Shown: positions 1 to 10,300 of the stretch, piece by piece
Position numbering within the stretch: position 1 is the first letter of the stretch
Layout of the letters: each line of letters begins with the position of its first letter
Assembly (NCBI GenBank): GCA_023091735.1
Contig: JALKBU010000438.1
Coordinates: forward strand, 1-40,183
Origin: Trichomonas tenax
Lineage: Eukaryota; Parabasalia; Trichomonadida; Trichomonadidae
DNA: 40,183 nt
Direction of reading: 5' to 3'
Made by a program: the position numbers and the translations under genes
Notes under the pieces: model-generated
Seen by the model: only the letters and a program-made list of their open reading frames with translations
Told to the model about the DNA's origin: nothing
The model's database searches: none

Positions 1-1081
1 ACATTGCATCTGCATGCTTCAGTTCAATAGTCATGGCATTATCAATTGTCTCATCGATTCCGATTGTTTTTGTGTAATCCTTCGGTTTGATTAAATGAAT
101 CGGGAACAATAAAGGAACTTGAATGTATTTAGCTGCTAAAGCATTGAAGGCGTCCATTTGCAACATATATTTAGCAAGTCTTATTTTGCATTTTGTACCT
201 TCATGTTTAGAGCATGCAATCGTTAAATTATTATAAACAGCTGTTCCCATTTGATCATTTGCTGCTGTTATTCGCCAAGGTGTTGCTTGTCCGATGTTAT
301 GAAATCCGAAATTAAACTTTTGCCCATTGGCGTAATATTCAGTTATAAATGCATTTTTACCGGTAGCGTCAACCCTCCATGAAGTCAAGAGCGGATCATC
401 AACAGGAACTAAACAAAAACCGTGATATGAAGGAATTATTTCAATTGTTATTTTACCCTGGAAGTTAGCGAGATAACAAAGATGACGAAGTGTTAAGAAT
501 GAATTAAGGTAAACCTTTGTCTTTGTTTTAACTTTGACTGTCCTGTTGTTATCAATATTCGAGAAATTAACATAAATTCCCGGAACATGTGGGTCCATTC
601 TTCTAACTTTACCAATCGTTGCGTAATCATCACTTGTCTCTTTCGCTTCGGGTTGGACTGAATTCCTCAATGCAAACCATTCATAATTTGCAAACGTAAC
701 TGTTTGGATGAGGTCAGAATTGCTATACAAACGATAGCCTGCGATGCATTCAGGGGCGTATTGTGTTCCGTAATAAAATAATCGTCTTCCAATTCTGTTA
801 TCATTTAATTTTGGCACTTGTAACTCATGTTCTTGCTCTAAATAAATGTATGAATTGTCGATAGAAATGATTTCAAACCTGTTACAAGCAATGTCGACCA
901 TTGTTGAGCTTCCTTCTTGAATCGTGCCAACGTTTCCGTAACTCACTGCGTTAGTGTATTCATAAGTTCCTGGGATGATTTCAGATTTAGCGATTGCATT
1001 ATCACAGGCTTCATACCAATCAGTGATGTTACCGCTTAATGAATCAATAATCGTAGGTGTTTGATTTTGGGCTGCGTACAT
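1..1081 (-). CDS. Maverick/Polinton major-capsid-like protein (C-terminus cut by window edge)
   Basis: An open frame runs from an ATG at 1081 to the left edge of the window, 360 codons without a stop, so the gene is incomplete here. The protein is rich in beta-type segments and aromatic residues, with no signal peptide, membrane span or coiled coil. It includes a stretch reading NFSNIDNNRTVKVKTKTKVY and, later, LAAKYIQVPLLFPIHLIKPK. This size and character, together with the downstream-type coiled-coil partner on the same strand, fit the double-jelly-roll capsid proteins of Maverick/Polinton elements common in trichomonads. The family assignment is by overall character and context, not by a diagnostic motif. 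The frame is intact although its neighbour is broken. A host-derived repeat protein is the alternative. Confidence 0.5.
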   Translation of the reverse strand, partial: MYAAQNQTPTIIDSLSGNITDWYEACDNAIAKSEIIPGTYEYTNAVSYGNVGTIQEGSSTMVDIACNRFEIISIDNSYIYLEQEHELQVPKLNDNRIGRRLFYYGTQYAPECIAGYRLYSNSDLIQTVTFANYEWFALRNSVQPEAKETSDDYATIGKVRRMDPHVPGIYVNFSNIDNNRTVKVKTKTKVYLNSFLTLRHLCYLANFQGKITIEIIPSYHGFCLVPVDDPLLTSWRVDATGKNAFITEYYANGQKFNFGFHNIGQATPWRITAANDQMGTAVYNNLTIACSKHEGTKCKIRLAKYMLQMDAFNALAAKYIQVPLLFPIHLIKPKDYTKTIGIDETIDNAMTIELKHADAM

Positions 1082-1131
1082 TATTTATTACTCGATAAAA
1101 AAATTAATTTGCAAAAAATAAATAATCAAAA

Positions 1132-2751
1132 TTAAAATTCATCTTCGAGCTTGTACCTCTGTTTGAAGTCCGTGTACAACTTATTTTTAACAATAATATC
1201 GCCGTGTTCAACAATAGTTGCCCCATCAATTCCGTGTTCTGCATTATATTCATTAAGCATTCCGATAGCTGTTTCATCTTGTTGTAATCTGCAGAAGAAA
1301 CCAACAATCTTATTATTAAGCTCTTCAACATTTTGGTTTTGCATTTGAACAGCCAATTGTTTGTCTTTAAAGGCTAACTCATAATATTTTGAATAAGAAT
1401 CAGCCGCATTATGAAAAGTAGTAATATTATTTTTAATCACTTCATCAATTTGTCTCGGGTCTTCAATAGCATTTAATGTATCAAAAGCAAACTTTCTTGC
1501 TGTAATTTCCTGCTCTAATTTTGTTTGTTCATATTCTTTTTTACTTAAATCCTTTTGTTGTTGCAAACGTTCGGCTTGTACAGTTTTAAGTGCTATTTCT
1601 TTGCTCAATAACATTCCGGGTAAAGAGTTCTCGAAGTCATCTCTATGTTTTTGAGTCGTAATATCGATTTGTGTTTGATAAACTTCATCATTTAAGTCTT
1701 TCATTCGTTTTTGTAATTCAAATTCCTTTTGTTTATCAACTTGTTTATGTATTGAATCAGTAATTTGTTGAGCTATTGTTTCAGGATCGACACCTTCAAC
1801 GAGCTTTTTCATTCTTGCTGTTTCGTTAATTAATTTTTCTTTATTTGTCTCATTTTCTTTTAAAAGTTGTTTCTAACGTTCAATTTGTGAATAAAGTTCT
1901 TTCATATTTTCAGTTTCTTCATCAAGTTTTAATGTTTCATCTTTAATTTTTTGCAGGTCTTTATCATATTTTGCATTAATTGCTTTTACTGCATTTTCGT
2001 CAGGTTGTAATTGTTTCTCTAATTTTAAACGTTGGTTTTGTCGTTGCTGCTTCATCATTGACTCTAACAATTCATTCACGAATTGTAATTGCTGTTGTTC
2101 ATTTACACATTCTTGAAATTGTTTAATGAACTCTTCACTTTTCAAACTCTCTAATGTCTTTCTCATGGCTTCATTTTGATTTTTCAAACTTTAGACCTCT
2201 CTGTCCGCCTTCTTTGAACTCTCGATTAAAACATTGTATTTAGTCTATGCTTGCAATCGTTCATTCTCAATTTTCATATCATTTAATTCAGCAAGTTTAT
2301 CATTATAATTCATTTCAGCGGTTGCAAATATGTTCGAATTATTCAATTTTGATTCCTGATATTGTAAGTCTCTCTGCTTTTCCTCAAGTTTGAATTTCAT
2401 CTTTTGATCATCAATTTTATTCTTCAATTTGTTTTCATTTCCTTTCATCTTTAGATCTTTCTTACGTTCACGTTCTTGTTCTAATGAACTAGCAACATCA
2501 TTTATCATTCGCTCTTTATTATCATTATTGTCTCGCAATTGATTTAATTGTTGCTGTTGAGGATTGACTGCAGGAATATACGGTGATGCAATTGAATTCA
2601 TGACTGATCTTCTTAAATCTTGCATTGTCGGATGAAGTTTAAACCTTGAAGGCATTTTATCAAGCAAATGCTGAGGTATGTCTTTAGGATCTATCGATCT
2701 CTTCAATAATGTTTTCTTGCGACGATAAACTCTTTTTTTCAGTTTTGGCAT
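1132..2751 (-). pseudogene. Maverick-type coiled-coil protein broken by three in-frame stops
   Basis: Reading from the ATG at 2751, one frame of 540 codons runs to a stop at 1132. It is interrupted by TAG (2247-2245), TAA (2193-2191) and TAG (1875-1873). All three pieces are in the same frame, and the segments between the stops also read as charged coiled coil (for example KQLLKENETNKEKLINETAR between the last stop and the ATG at 1812). The N-terminus is very basic (MPKLKKRVYRRKK), then comes a Gln/Asn-rich and Lys/Glu-rich helix-forming body. It lies 50 bp upstream of the capsid-like gene on the same strand, so it was probably a structural or scaffold-type gene of the same element. Three small separate genes are possible, but the second piece has no ATG directly after its stop. 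The function is unknown. Confidence 0.6.
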
Positions 2752-2775
2752 TTCTCAATGATAAAAATAATTTAT

Positions 2776-2960
2776 TTATTTTTTGTGTCTGATCCTTTTT
2801 AATCTTTCTGCAGCCTTTGCCTTTTCTAATTCATTTCTGTATAAATTGTTTCTCAAATTATAAAATGCATAACCTTTATCGAACGGTAGCAGTGCAGAAT
2901 CAATATATCTTTCTCTGTTAAAGTTGGTTCTGATAGAGAATCCCCGGATTTCATGAAGTT
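2776..2960 (-). pseudogene. C-terminal gene fragment with basic helical tail
   Basis: A minus-strand frame, open from about 2960 to a TAA at 2778-2776, reads through FNRERYIDSALLPFDKGYAF and ends in a basic helix, KAKAAERLKRIRHKK. It ends 25 bp before the ATG of the coiled-coil gene. It has no start codon of its own and overlaps the end of the transposase relic in another frame. It is either the last part of a further Maverick gene cut by the transposon insertion, or the tail of the transposase after another frameshift. I slightly favour the first because the style matches the adjoining coiled-coil gene. Confidence 0.4.
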
Positions 2961-3539
2961 TTCAGCAGCTTCTCCTTTAGAAAGAGGCTCTGGCGAGTTA
3001 AAGATGCGATCTGCAACAAGTGTAGCAGCTTTGGCTTTCAGAACCCCAAATACTCTTATGTCTAAAGGTTGATATTTATCCGTTCCTGATGTTGGGATGT
3101 AAATCAGCTGAATGTTGCTTGCAATTGCTCGCATTTGCACTTCATGGGTTGTGTGCGATGTGTATTTATCGAGAATAAGTGCACATGGTTCGAATAACGT
3201 TATTCGACCATTCTTTGAGCAAATCTAGGTATTTCACCATATTTTCGGTGCTTGTGTTCCCTCCTTTCGAGTGATCAACAATATATCGACCTCTAAACCG
3301 TGAGCTTATGTCACTGAACTGTCTGTGGCACAATGTTGTTGTTCCGGTTGCGAGAAAGATTGGTGTCATCTTTTCACCGGCCAAATTTATGGTTGCAATA
3401 GCCATGAACTTTTGTTTTATATCCTGTGGAATTGCAGCCACTTCTTCGGCACCAGCTTCAGCTAAAACTTCTCCATCTAGTAAGAGAGAGTCCATTGGCC
3501 CAAAAATAATCGTTATCGTCGTGTCACCCCCTTCTTAAA
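2853..3539 (-). pseudogene. DDE-superfamily (pogo/Tigger-like) transposase relic
   Basis: The frame opens after a TAA near 3539. The first piece, down to 3166, holds MAIATINLAGEKMTPIFLAT and the segment ending NNVIR. The reading then shifts near 3200 to a frame giving CALILDKYTSHTTHEVQMRA, followed by LIYIPTSGTDKYQPLDIRVFG. The ILD and the P-x-x-(T/S)-x-x-x-QPLD stretch are hallmarks of the DDE_1 catalytic core of pogo-like transposases, which are abundant in trichomonads. The N-terminal DNA-binding region and the first catalytic Asp region are missing, and at least one frameshift is present, so this copy is dead. It sits at the broken end of the Maverick genes, suggesting insertion into that element. 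No terminal inverted repeats were recognised. Confidence 0.7.
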
Positions 3540-4858
3540 ACCCATTGTTAAGATTGAGGGAAATTTGGGTATTATTGACACTTTTTTGTTTCTTTCAAAA
3601 ATGAGAGAGAAGTGTATTGACTCCATTTTTTAGGATTTAGCGACCAAAATTGGTGAATTTAGAATTTCATACATATGTGCGATATATACAGATGCCTTTA
3701 ATTACCCGACCAAACAGTTAGAGGCACCTTTTGTATAAATTTTTTGACAATTATCGTCTGTATATCACTGAAATTGTGTTAGCAATGATATATTAAATTT
3801 TTAAAATTGAAATAATTTGTAAAGTTTGGATTTATTTTGAATTTTGCCTTCCATTTTTGGTTATATTCTTGGTCAATCAAGCTTAAGCTATTCAAGTGCA
3901 CTCACAGCCGGACAGAACTGTCTTCTAATAATACATTTTTAACTCATAATAGTAAATAAGAAAATATCTATATTTTTAAATATCATTTTATATACTACTG
4001 ACACATCACTGAATGGAATACAATGATACGTATATACCATCTGCTGTCTTTTTGTTGATTTAATTTGTAATTTGTTGCTAAATTGTAAAATGTGGATCAA
4101 CATAAGCGACAATAGTAATATCCAACCGGATAGTGCGTATTCCTATCGTCACTAAAGCATATTGATCATACTGGCAATGTTGTCCGTAGACACTCGAAGT
4201 CAATACGCCTCTAATGCGCCAAATTTTTTCCCGCCATTATTTATAAAAAATCTTGTAGTGCATTAAATTATAAACTTATGCGCATTTCTATGTAAATTTA
4301 ACTATTTATCTGAGTTCTCAAGTTTTTGATTTCTCTGGATTTAATATTTCCTTATGTGACTTCAACCTTATTATATACAAAGACATTAGAAATCAAAGAA
4401 CTATTTAAAAATATATGTTATTGTTAAATAATATTCGAATATTAGAATTCATTCCAAAAATGTAATACTTTAACCTAAAACATTAAAAGTATTGTTTTAT
4501 ATAAGCTATAAAATAAGAATAGCCAATTAGAATATGCTAGAAAGTTGTAGATTACGAGAAAGCTATTTTTTAGTCCCAAAATTCCTGATCAACAAAAAGG
4601 ACACATAAAAATATTTTTTCGAAATTCACTTAAAAATGGATTCCATATTGTATCTAAATGTTATTTTTAAATTAAATTTGATCGATTTTCTGTTTAGATT
4701 TTTGAAAGTAAACCATTCAAAAATACAAATACCCAAAATTTCCTAAAAATTCTTAAACACAGACAGCAGAGCTCCAATATATCGAAAGAAAAAATTGATC
4801 GTATTATGAGTTGAATCAAAGTAAAATGATTTTTATACGATAAAAAAATATTTTTTTT
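3540..4858. other. Intergenic region without recognisable gene
   Basis: This is AT-rich sequence with no long frame. A patch at about 4083-4240 is less AT-rich than its surroundings and may be a relic of the neighbouring element, but nothing in it can be named. A single TTTGACA-type site lies near 3748. Confidence 0.6.
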
Positions 4859-6805
4859 ATGTTCAGTGTCTATCATCGAGATATCGAGCCAATCTGTGTT
4901 CCAATAGAGGGCACTGAAGAAGAAGGCCTCAGTAAGATCTACATCAACAATCATATCATTCATGAAAACGGAAGTGTTTTTATTTCGACTTTTAGATCCT
5001 CCCCTGAAGCTCGTACAATGTATCAAATTATCAAAACATCAGCAATAAAACACGCTGATTTACCGGCGTGCGGTGAAAGAGAGCAATATCCTGATGAAAC
5101 AGCGTCAGAATATAAGTATTTAACTTATAAGGAGTATTTGGCGAAGATTGAGTCCTTCGCTCGCGGTCTCCTCGAGCTCGGTCTGCAGCCTGGTGATAAA
5201 ATCGGTATTTATTCCTCGAATTGCATCTGGTGGACCACTGCATTATTTGCTGCTTCGATGGCCGGTTTCACGATAGTTCCAATCTATGACTCCCTCGGCC
5301 CTGGTGCCGCCGAATATATTCTTAACCACGCAGAAGTTAAGGCACTCATTGTTAGCGAATTTAAGTCTAAGACTGCGATTCAGCTTCTTCCTAAAGCGCA
5401 GATGATTAAGCATCTCCTGGTGATGTCAAATAATATTCCAGAAGGCGTAACTGAACAAGTTAAGTTCCACACCTGTAATGATGTCGAAATGAAAGGCAAA
5501 GAATCGAATGCCGTTCCTATTCCATCGACACCAGACCACCCAGCTGTCATCATGTACACGTCTGGATCGACAGGAACACCAAAAGGTTGTGTCCTTCTCG
5601 AATCTAACATTGTGGCAGGTGCAGCTGGATTCTCAATGCTCGGTGTTTCAGCGACAATATACGACACATACCTCTCATTCTTGCCATTGGCCCACATCTA
5701 CGCCCTTGTTTGCGAGATGATTGTTTATAACCAAGGCTGCAAGATTGGCTACGCAAGAGGCCCGATCAAGTACATCATGGACGATATCCAAGCGCTTAGG
5801 CCAACAATAATGACCGCTGTTCCAAGAATTTTGAACAGAATTTATGATGTTATGCACGATAAAATCCGCGAAAAACCAAAATTCATTCAAAAGATCATCA
5901 ATTTTGCCATCTCACTCAAGGCAAAGGCATACGCACAGAACTCCGCTTCTTCATTAATCCTCGATAATTTCTTACTCAACAACTTCAGAGCAGCTCTCGG
6001 AGGTCGCATCAGACTCATTGTCAATGGTGGTGCCCCAATCATGAAGAATGTCTTCGAGTTCATCTGCTCTGCCATCACACCAAATATTATTCAAGGATAC
6101 GGTCTCACGGAGACATCTGCTGGCGTCGCCGTTCAAGAGGCACCAGCATCAGACCCAACAACAGTCGGACAGTGCGGTCTTTCCTGCCAAGTCAGGTTCA
6201 GAGCTGTTGAAGGAACTGATTATGATGCTAAGGGCGAATTTCCAAAGGGTGAACTTCTCGTTAAGGGCTCAATCGTCTTCCAAGGCTATTATAAGCAGCC
6301 AGAGCTCACAGCTGAAGTCCTTCAGGACGGATGGTTCGCTACAGGCGATGTTTGCCAGCTAACAGAAGAAAAACAGATCAAAATCATTGACAGAGCCAAG
6401 CAGCTCGTGAAATTGTGTCAGGGTGAGTATATCTCGCTTACAACATTATCAGAACAATACGGCCGTGCGACAAAAGTCTCATTCATCTTCGTTTACGCCA
6501 ACTCACAGTACGATCGCCCGGTCGCTCTCGTCATTCCAAAGCGCAGTGTCATCGAAGGATGGATTGCTGAAGGAATTTCAGAGCAACAGATTCCTACAAA
6601 CGAGAAATGCCAGAAGGAGTTGATTGAGAACTTGGCTGAGCAGTTCAAGATCAGCGGAATGCGTGGATTCGAGAAGATCGACAAAGTTTTGATCGATACA
6701 ATCGAACCATCAGTCGAAAATGGTTTGTTGACACCATCAATGAAGCCACAGTTCAACTCTATCAAGAAGAAGTACGAAGCTCAACTCCTCGAACTTTGCA
6801 AGTAA
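4859..6805 (+). CDS. Long-chain fatty-acid--CoA ligase (ACSL-type, AMP-binding)
   Basis: A 648-residue adenylate-forming enzyme. It activates a fatty acid with ATP to an acyl-AMP and transfers it to coenzyme A, feeding lipid remodelling. The phosphate-binding loop IMYTSGSTGTPKG is at residues 231-243, the adenine/acyl motif QGYGLTETSA starts at 412, GWFATGD spans 491-497 with the ribose-binding Asp, and the ACSL-specific DRAKQLVKLCQGEYIS starts at 511. The catalytic-lysine region TPSMKPQ is near the C-terminus. The length is normal for the eukaryotic ACSL family, but there is no N-terminal membrane anchor. An in-frame TAA at 4841 lies just upstream of the ATG, fixing the start. The gene is less AT-rich than its flanks, as expected for a well-expressed gene. 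The family is certain; the chain-length preference is not readable. Confidence 0.97.
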   Translation: MFSVYHRDIEPICVPIEGTEEEGLSKIYINNHIIHENGSVFISTFRSSPEARTMYQIIKTSAIKHADLPACGEREQYPDETASEYKYLTYKEYLAKIESFARGLLELGLQPGDKIGIYSSNCIWWTTALFAASMAGFTIVPIYDSLGPGAAEYILNHAEVKALIVSEFKSKTAIQLLPKAQMIKHLLVMSNNIPEGVTEQVKFHTCNDVEMKGKESNAVPIPSTPDHPAVIMYTSGSTGTPKGCVLLESNIVAGAAGFSMLGVSATIYDTYLSFLPLAHIYALVCEMIVYNQGCKIGYARGPIKYIMDDIQALRPTIMTAVPRILNRIYDVMHDKIREKPKFIQKIINFAISLKAKAYAQNSASSLILDNFLLNNFRAALGGRIRLIVNGGAPIMKNVFEFICSAITPNIIQGYGLTETSAGVAVQEAPASDPTTVGQCGLSCQVRFRAVEGTDYDAKGEFPKGELLVKGSIVFQGYYKQPELTAEVLQDGWFATGDVCQLTEEKQIKIIDRAKQLVKLCQGEYISLTTLSEQYGRATKVSFIFVYANSQYDRPVALVIPKRSVIEGWIAEGISEQQIPTNEKCQKELIENLAEQFKISGMRGFEKIDKVLIDTIEPSVENGLLTPSMKPQFNSIKKKYEAQLLELCK

Positions 6806-7852
6806 TTTATTTGATTTATTTTTTATTATTTCTATTATATAAAGAAAACGTTTCTGAATCTTTCTTAAATTTCAATGTCCTAATGACAAATCGTTTACTC
6901 ACATTCATTATGTTATTGCAATTCAAATTTACTATTTGGAGTGTGTAAATATAGGAAACAACATTGTGAATGGATTATGTTTCTGAAATAGAAGATATGT
7001 TCATTGTGTTGATAACGGAAAACACAATATTAGAGAAAATATCAATCGAATGTGGCACAAGAAATTTGAGAATTCTGAAAATTCATATGGCAATTTTAAA
7101 ATTTACCATCTCAGAAGATATTCCATAAGATAGGGAGTTGAATTGTCCAGAGAAAAATCAATGGACAAAGGAAAATAACATTCACAGATTATTAAAATGT
7201 TCGAATTTTTATCAAATTGTTGAAAAATATGAAGCAAAAATCGGATTTTTCTTAATTTTAATAATAGATTAAGCTAAATTTTTGGTATGTACTGTAATTA
7301 TCAAGTAATGTTGCATATATCTCTGTTTTTTAAAATTTTGAAAATATTAAAACCAATAAAATTGCTCGAATAACAAGTCAAATAATACAAACTCATAAAC
7401 GCATCCTATTTGATCTGATTGAAAAGGCCTTAATCCAATTCAATTCACTTTATTCGTTTGATATTTGAACAAATAAAAAACTTTTATTACTTAATTTATT
7501 CCCATATTCAACATACCAAAGATTATGTTTGTTTCATAACATAAAATATGTAAGTTATGCAAGATAAATTTGGAAAATATTTTGATTAGAAATAATTCCA
7601 CAAATTCATTAAGCCAACAAACAAACCAAGGCAATTCAATTAGGGTTGCAATTGATATATTTAATCATAATGAAAATCAATATTTTTGAAGATAAAAAAT
7701 ATAGAAGAGGATTTCTATACAAATCAGTATAACTTAAACAGTAAGGAGAATAATTGTATAGTTTCAGAATCAAGAGATTTGAATACCGAAAATATCAAAA
7801 TGCGCATTAAATCGACAATAAGCAGGTCAGAGGTATCGCAGTCGTCAACAGA
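6806..7852. other. AT-rich intergenic region
   Basis: More than 1 kb of very AT-rich sequence between two plus-strand genes. No frame of interest, RNA gene or clear repeat was seen. Confidence 0.7.
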
Positions 7853-8935
7853 ATGAAGCAGCAGTCACATCTCTCCAAAACAACCAGAGAAAGAGAAGAA
7901 AAAGACAGCTTAAATTTTATAAAAACGGTTTTTATCGGTTTAAAAATGCTTGAACGAGCTATTTTAGAGTTTCCCGGCGATAGGACGCGTTACGAAGTCG
8001 ACAACATCGCTAATTACGAAGGCCCTAACGAGCTCGGCCTTCTCGAAGCTTTAGAAGCGAAAGTTGATACAAGAGAACTAACACTCACTTTTCTTGGCGA
8101 AATGTTTCCGAATTTGCAAAAACTTCGACTCAACAACTCGATAATACCGTCTGTCCGTGATATCGGATGTGAATTAGTCAACTTACGCTTTCTTTCGTTA
8201 GCTAGATGCAATTTAACATCATTGGACGGAATAAGTACACTTTCACATAACCTCGAAGAATTATATCTTGCTTTTAATCAAATTACAGACTTCTGCGATC
8301 TTTTAGGCATGGAAAGACTGAGAATTATCGATTTTGAAGATAATCTCATAGCAAATCTCGATGATATCGAAATTTTAACGACATCACCACGCTTACAAGC
8401 CCTGACATTAGCAGGAAATCCAGCAGCCAAAGTTTCAGATTATCGCGAAAAAGTTGCAAAATTACTGCCCAAACTCGTTTATTTAGACGAAAAGCGTCTT
8501 AAGCCGCGCCAGCCAAAGACGCCTCGCAAGATAAATAAAGTACCTTCCACAGTCAAATTCGAAGAAGGAGCTGAAAATAACGTTCCTCGGTCTATGGAGA
8601 AAATGCACAAAGAACCAGAGGTCACACCTCCTTCTCCACATTCACCCGCCTCGCCGCCACCGTCATCGGTAGCAGAGCCAAGCCAGACAGATAATAACAT
8701 AACAATCACGCCATTAGACTTCTCACATATAGAGGATGAAGAGGTGCTCATGACAGAACAGATTAGAGATAAGATCGATGACAGACCTCCTTCATCGTAC
8801 GGATCTTTCGAAACAAAAGGTTTTCCTGGGTTTTTCAAGAATCAACCCAACAAAATTCCGTCGAAAAACATCTTGACGCAAGGAAAACCAAAGATTTTCC
8901 GACCTATGTCTGCCAAGGGAAGACCCGGTCATTGA
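7853..8935 (+). CDS. LRRC56: LRRC56/ODA8-like leucine-rich-repeat protein
   Basis: 360 residues from the first ATG. An in-frame ATG at 7946 (residue 32) is an equally good start, because the first 31 residues are low-complexity and charged. An SDS22-type leucine-rich-repeat domain covers about residues 75-225 and contains VDTREL, FPNLQKLRLNNS, LVNLRFLSLARCNLTSLDGI and PRLQALTLAGNPA. The order VDTRE, then N-LQ-L-LN, then the L-LARC-L--LDGI repeat matches LRRC56 (ODA8 in Chlamydomonas), which helps assemble and transport outer dynein arms with IFT. The remainder (about 226-360) is Pro/Ser/Lys-rich and probably disordered. It suits a flagellated cell. Another SDS22-like LRR protein is the alternative, but the match to LRRC56 extends across several repeats. 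Confidence 0.75.
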   Translation: MKQQSHLSKTTREREEKDSLNFIKTVFIGLKMLERAILEFPGDRTRYEVDNIANYEGPNELGLLEALEAKVDTRELTLTFLGEMFPNLQKLRLNNSIIPSVRDIGCELVNLRFLSLARCNLTSLDGISTLSHNLEELYLAFNQITDFCDLLGMERLRIIDFEDNLIANLDDIEILTTSPRLQALTLAGNPAAKVSDYREKVAKLLPKLVYLDEKRLKPRQPKTPRKINKVPSTVKFEEGAENNVPRSMEKMHKEPEVTPPSPHSPASPPPSSVAEPSQTDNNITITPLDFSHIEDEEVLMTEQIRDKIDDRPPSSYGSFETKGFPGFFKNQPNKIPSKNILTQGKPKIFRPMSAKGRPGH

Positions 8936-9190
8936 TAATACCAATCTTTCCTTTATTTTTCTGTTTTTCACAATACTATACTTTTGTAAATAATTTATAC
9001 TCTTCGTAATAACTCAAAGCCTACAAAATTCAAAATTATATTTGAATCATCAAATCAGTGTTTAAGTTCATTAGCATTTTCCTATGTTCTGACTAAACCA
9101 TAAAAGAAGAGATATGATTGTTAATGATGAAAAAATATATCAATTTTTTTCAAAGAATTAAAGAACAATGTTTTATTGGAGTGATAGATA

Positions 9191-10195
9191 TTAGTTGAAG
9201 AACGAATAACTTTGTGCATTCCTTGCGAATGAAATTGATGTAACACCAAGTAAAAAGATTGCGAAACCGACAATTGAGCAGATAAGGTCGCCATTAAGAA
9301 CAGAACCAAAGTCAACTGTCTTTGCACCTGTGTCCATCTTTGGAATTTCAGCGCCTGAGTCTGAATCTTTTTCATGAATTGATTCAGTCCAGTCTGAGCT
9401 AAACCATTCGAAGTTTTCACGACTTAAACCGTAGTGGATATAGAAAACGGCACTCATTGCTACTGTTGCCAATCCACGAATCGCCAGGAAATTCGAATCT
9501 TTTGTATTATAGAATCTAAACTCGAAAAGTGCTGAGCTGACGATGACTGCGATGATATCGAGAAGAATAAGAATGCCATTGATGATCGAAAGTATGATTG
9601 GAGTTACGAATTTAGCTAAACAAATGAGCCAGATACCGAGGGAGACTGATGAAATCGCTCCTATGACTGACGTAACACCTCCAAAAATCTGGCTGAGAAC
9701 ACCAAACAATAATAAAATAAATGCAATCAAATATCTTGCGATTCTGAATTTCTTTGTGTATGAAATGAGTGCAGAAATGAGAATTGTTTGCAATACTAAG
9801 TCAGGATTTGGATTTCTCGTTGCTCCTCTGTTAAAATATGTGCGATTAAGGTCCCATTTGAGGCATGCGGGTTGTTGGTTGATGAGAATGTGTAATATGG
9901 CGCAAAATTCGAATCCCATGCCAAGAAGTAATTGATAAAAACAGAAGTTATAAACTAATCGGTTATAGAATTTAAGTAATTGCATTTGGACACCGAATCC
10001 ATATATCTTGAAGAGAATCGGAAGAATGATCAATATAATAGCCATAATCGTAACTATAGCATCATAATGCAACGTTCTTCTGTAAGTTTCGGTCATTCCG
10101 ACGAAAAATCCGGAGCCCTTCGCATGACATGCTTCGTACCATTTATCGGAAATGGCACTGATATTGAATCCTGATCGATAACTTGTATAACTCAT
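9191..10195 (-). CDS. Polytopic membrane protein of unknown function
   Basis: 334 residues with about eight hydrophobic segments, roughly at 46-69, 82-105, 133-147, 153-175, 178-194, 198-222, 239-256 and 303-323. The N-terminus is polar and has no signal peptide. A Cys/Trp/Asn-rich loop with a possible glycosylation site (NRT) lies at about 108-125, and an acidic Ser/Asp-rich loop is at about 268-295. I do not recognise the family, and no PAP2, transporter or GPCR signature is evident. The 5' flank carries four TTGTCA/TTTGACA cores within 100 bp and is shared head-to-head with the coiled-coil gene starting at 10801. Confidence 0.8.
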   Translation of the reverse strand: MSYTSYRSGFNISAISDKWYEACHAKGSGFFVGMTETYRRTLHYDAIVTIMAIILIILPILFKIYGFGVQMQLLKFYNRLVYNFCFYQLLLGMGFEFCAILHILINQQPACLKWDLNRTYFNRGATRNPNPDLVLQTILISALISYTKKFRIARYLIAFILLLFGVLSQIFGGVTSVIGAISSVSLGIWLICLAKFVTPIILSIINGILILLDIIAVIVSSALFEFRFYNTKDSNFLAIRGLATVAMSAVFYIHYGLSRENFEWFSSDWTESIHEKDSDSGAEIPKMDTGAKTVDFGSVLNGDLICSIVGFAIFLLGVTSISFARNAQSYSFFN

Positions 10196-10204
10196 TACGA
10201 AAAA

Positions 10205-10300
10205 AATTTTGTTGTCACATTTCAGATAAGTCCCTTTTGGACAAAATTGAGAATATTTTTGTCATATTTGTCAAGTAAATAAAACTTTGACACGTAAAAT
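10205..10300 (-). promoter_or_regulatory. Cluster of TTTGACA/TTGTCA boxes upstream of the membrane-protein gene
   Basis: Cores lie at 10212-10217 (TTGTCA), 10259-10264 (TTGTCA), 10267-10274 (TTTGTCAA) and 10286-10292 (TTTGACA), all within 100 bp of the ATG at 10195. The same core recurs before other genes in the window. The role is inferred only from this recurrence. Confidence 0.45.
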
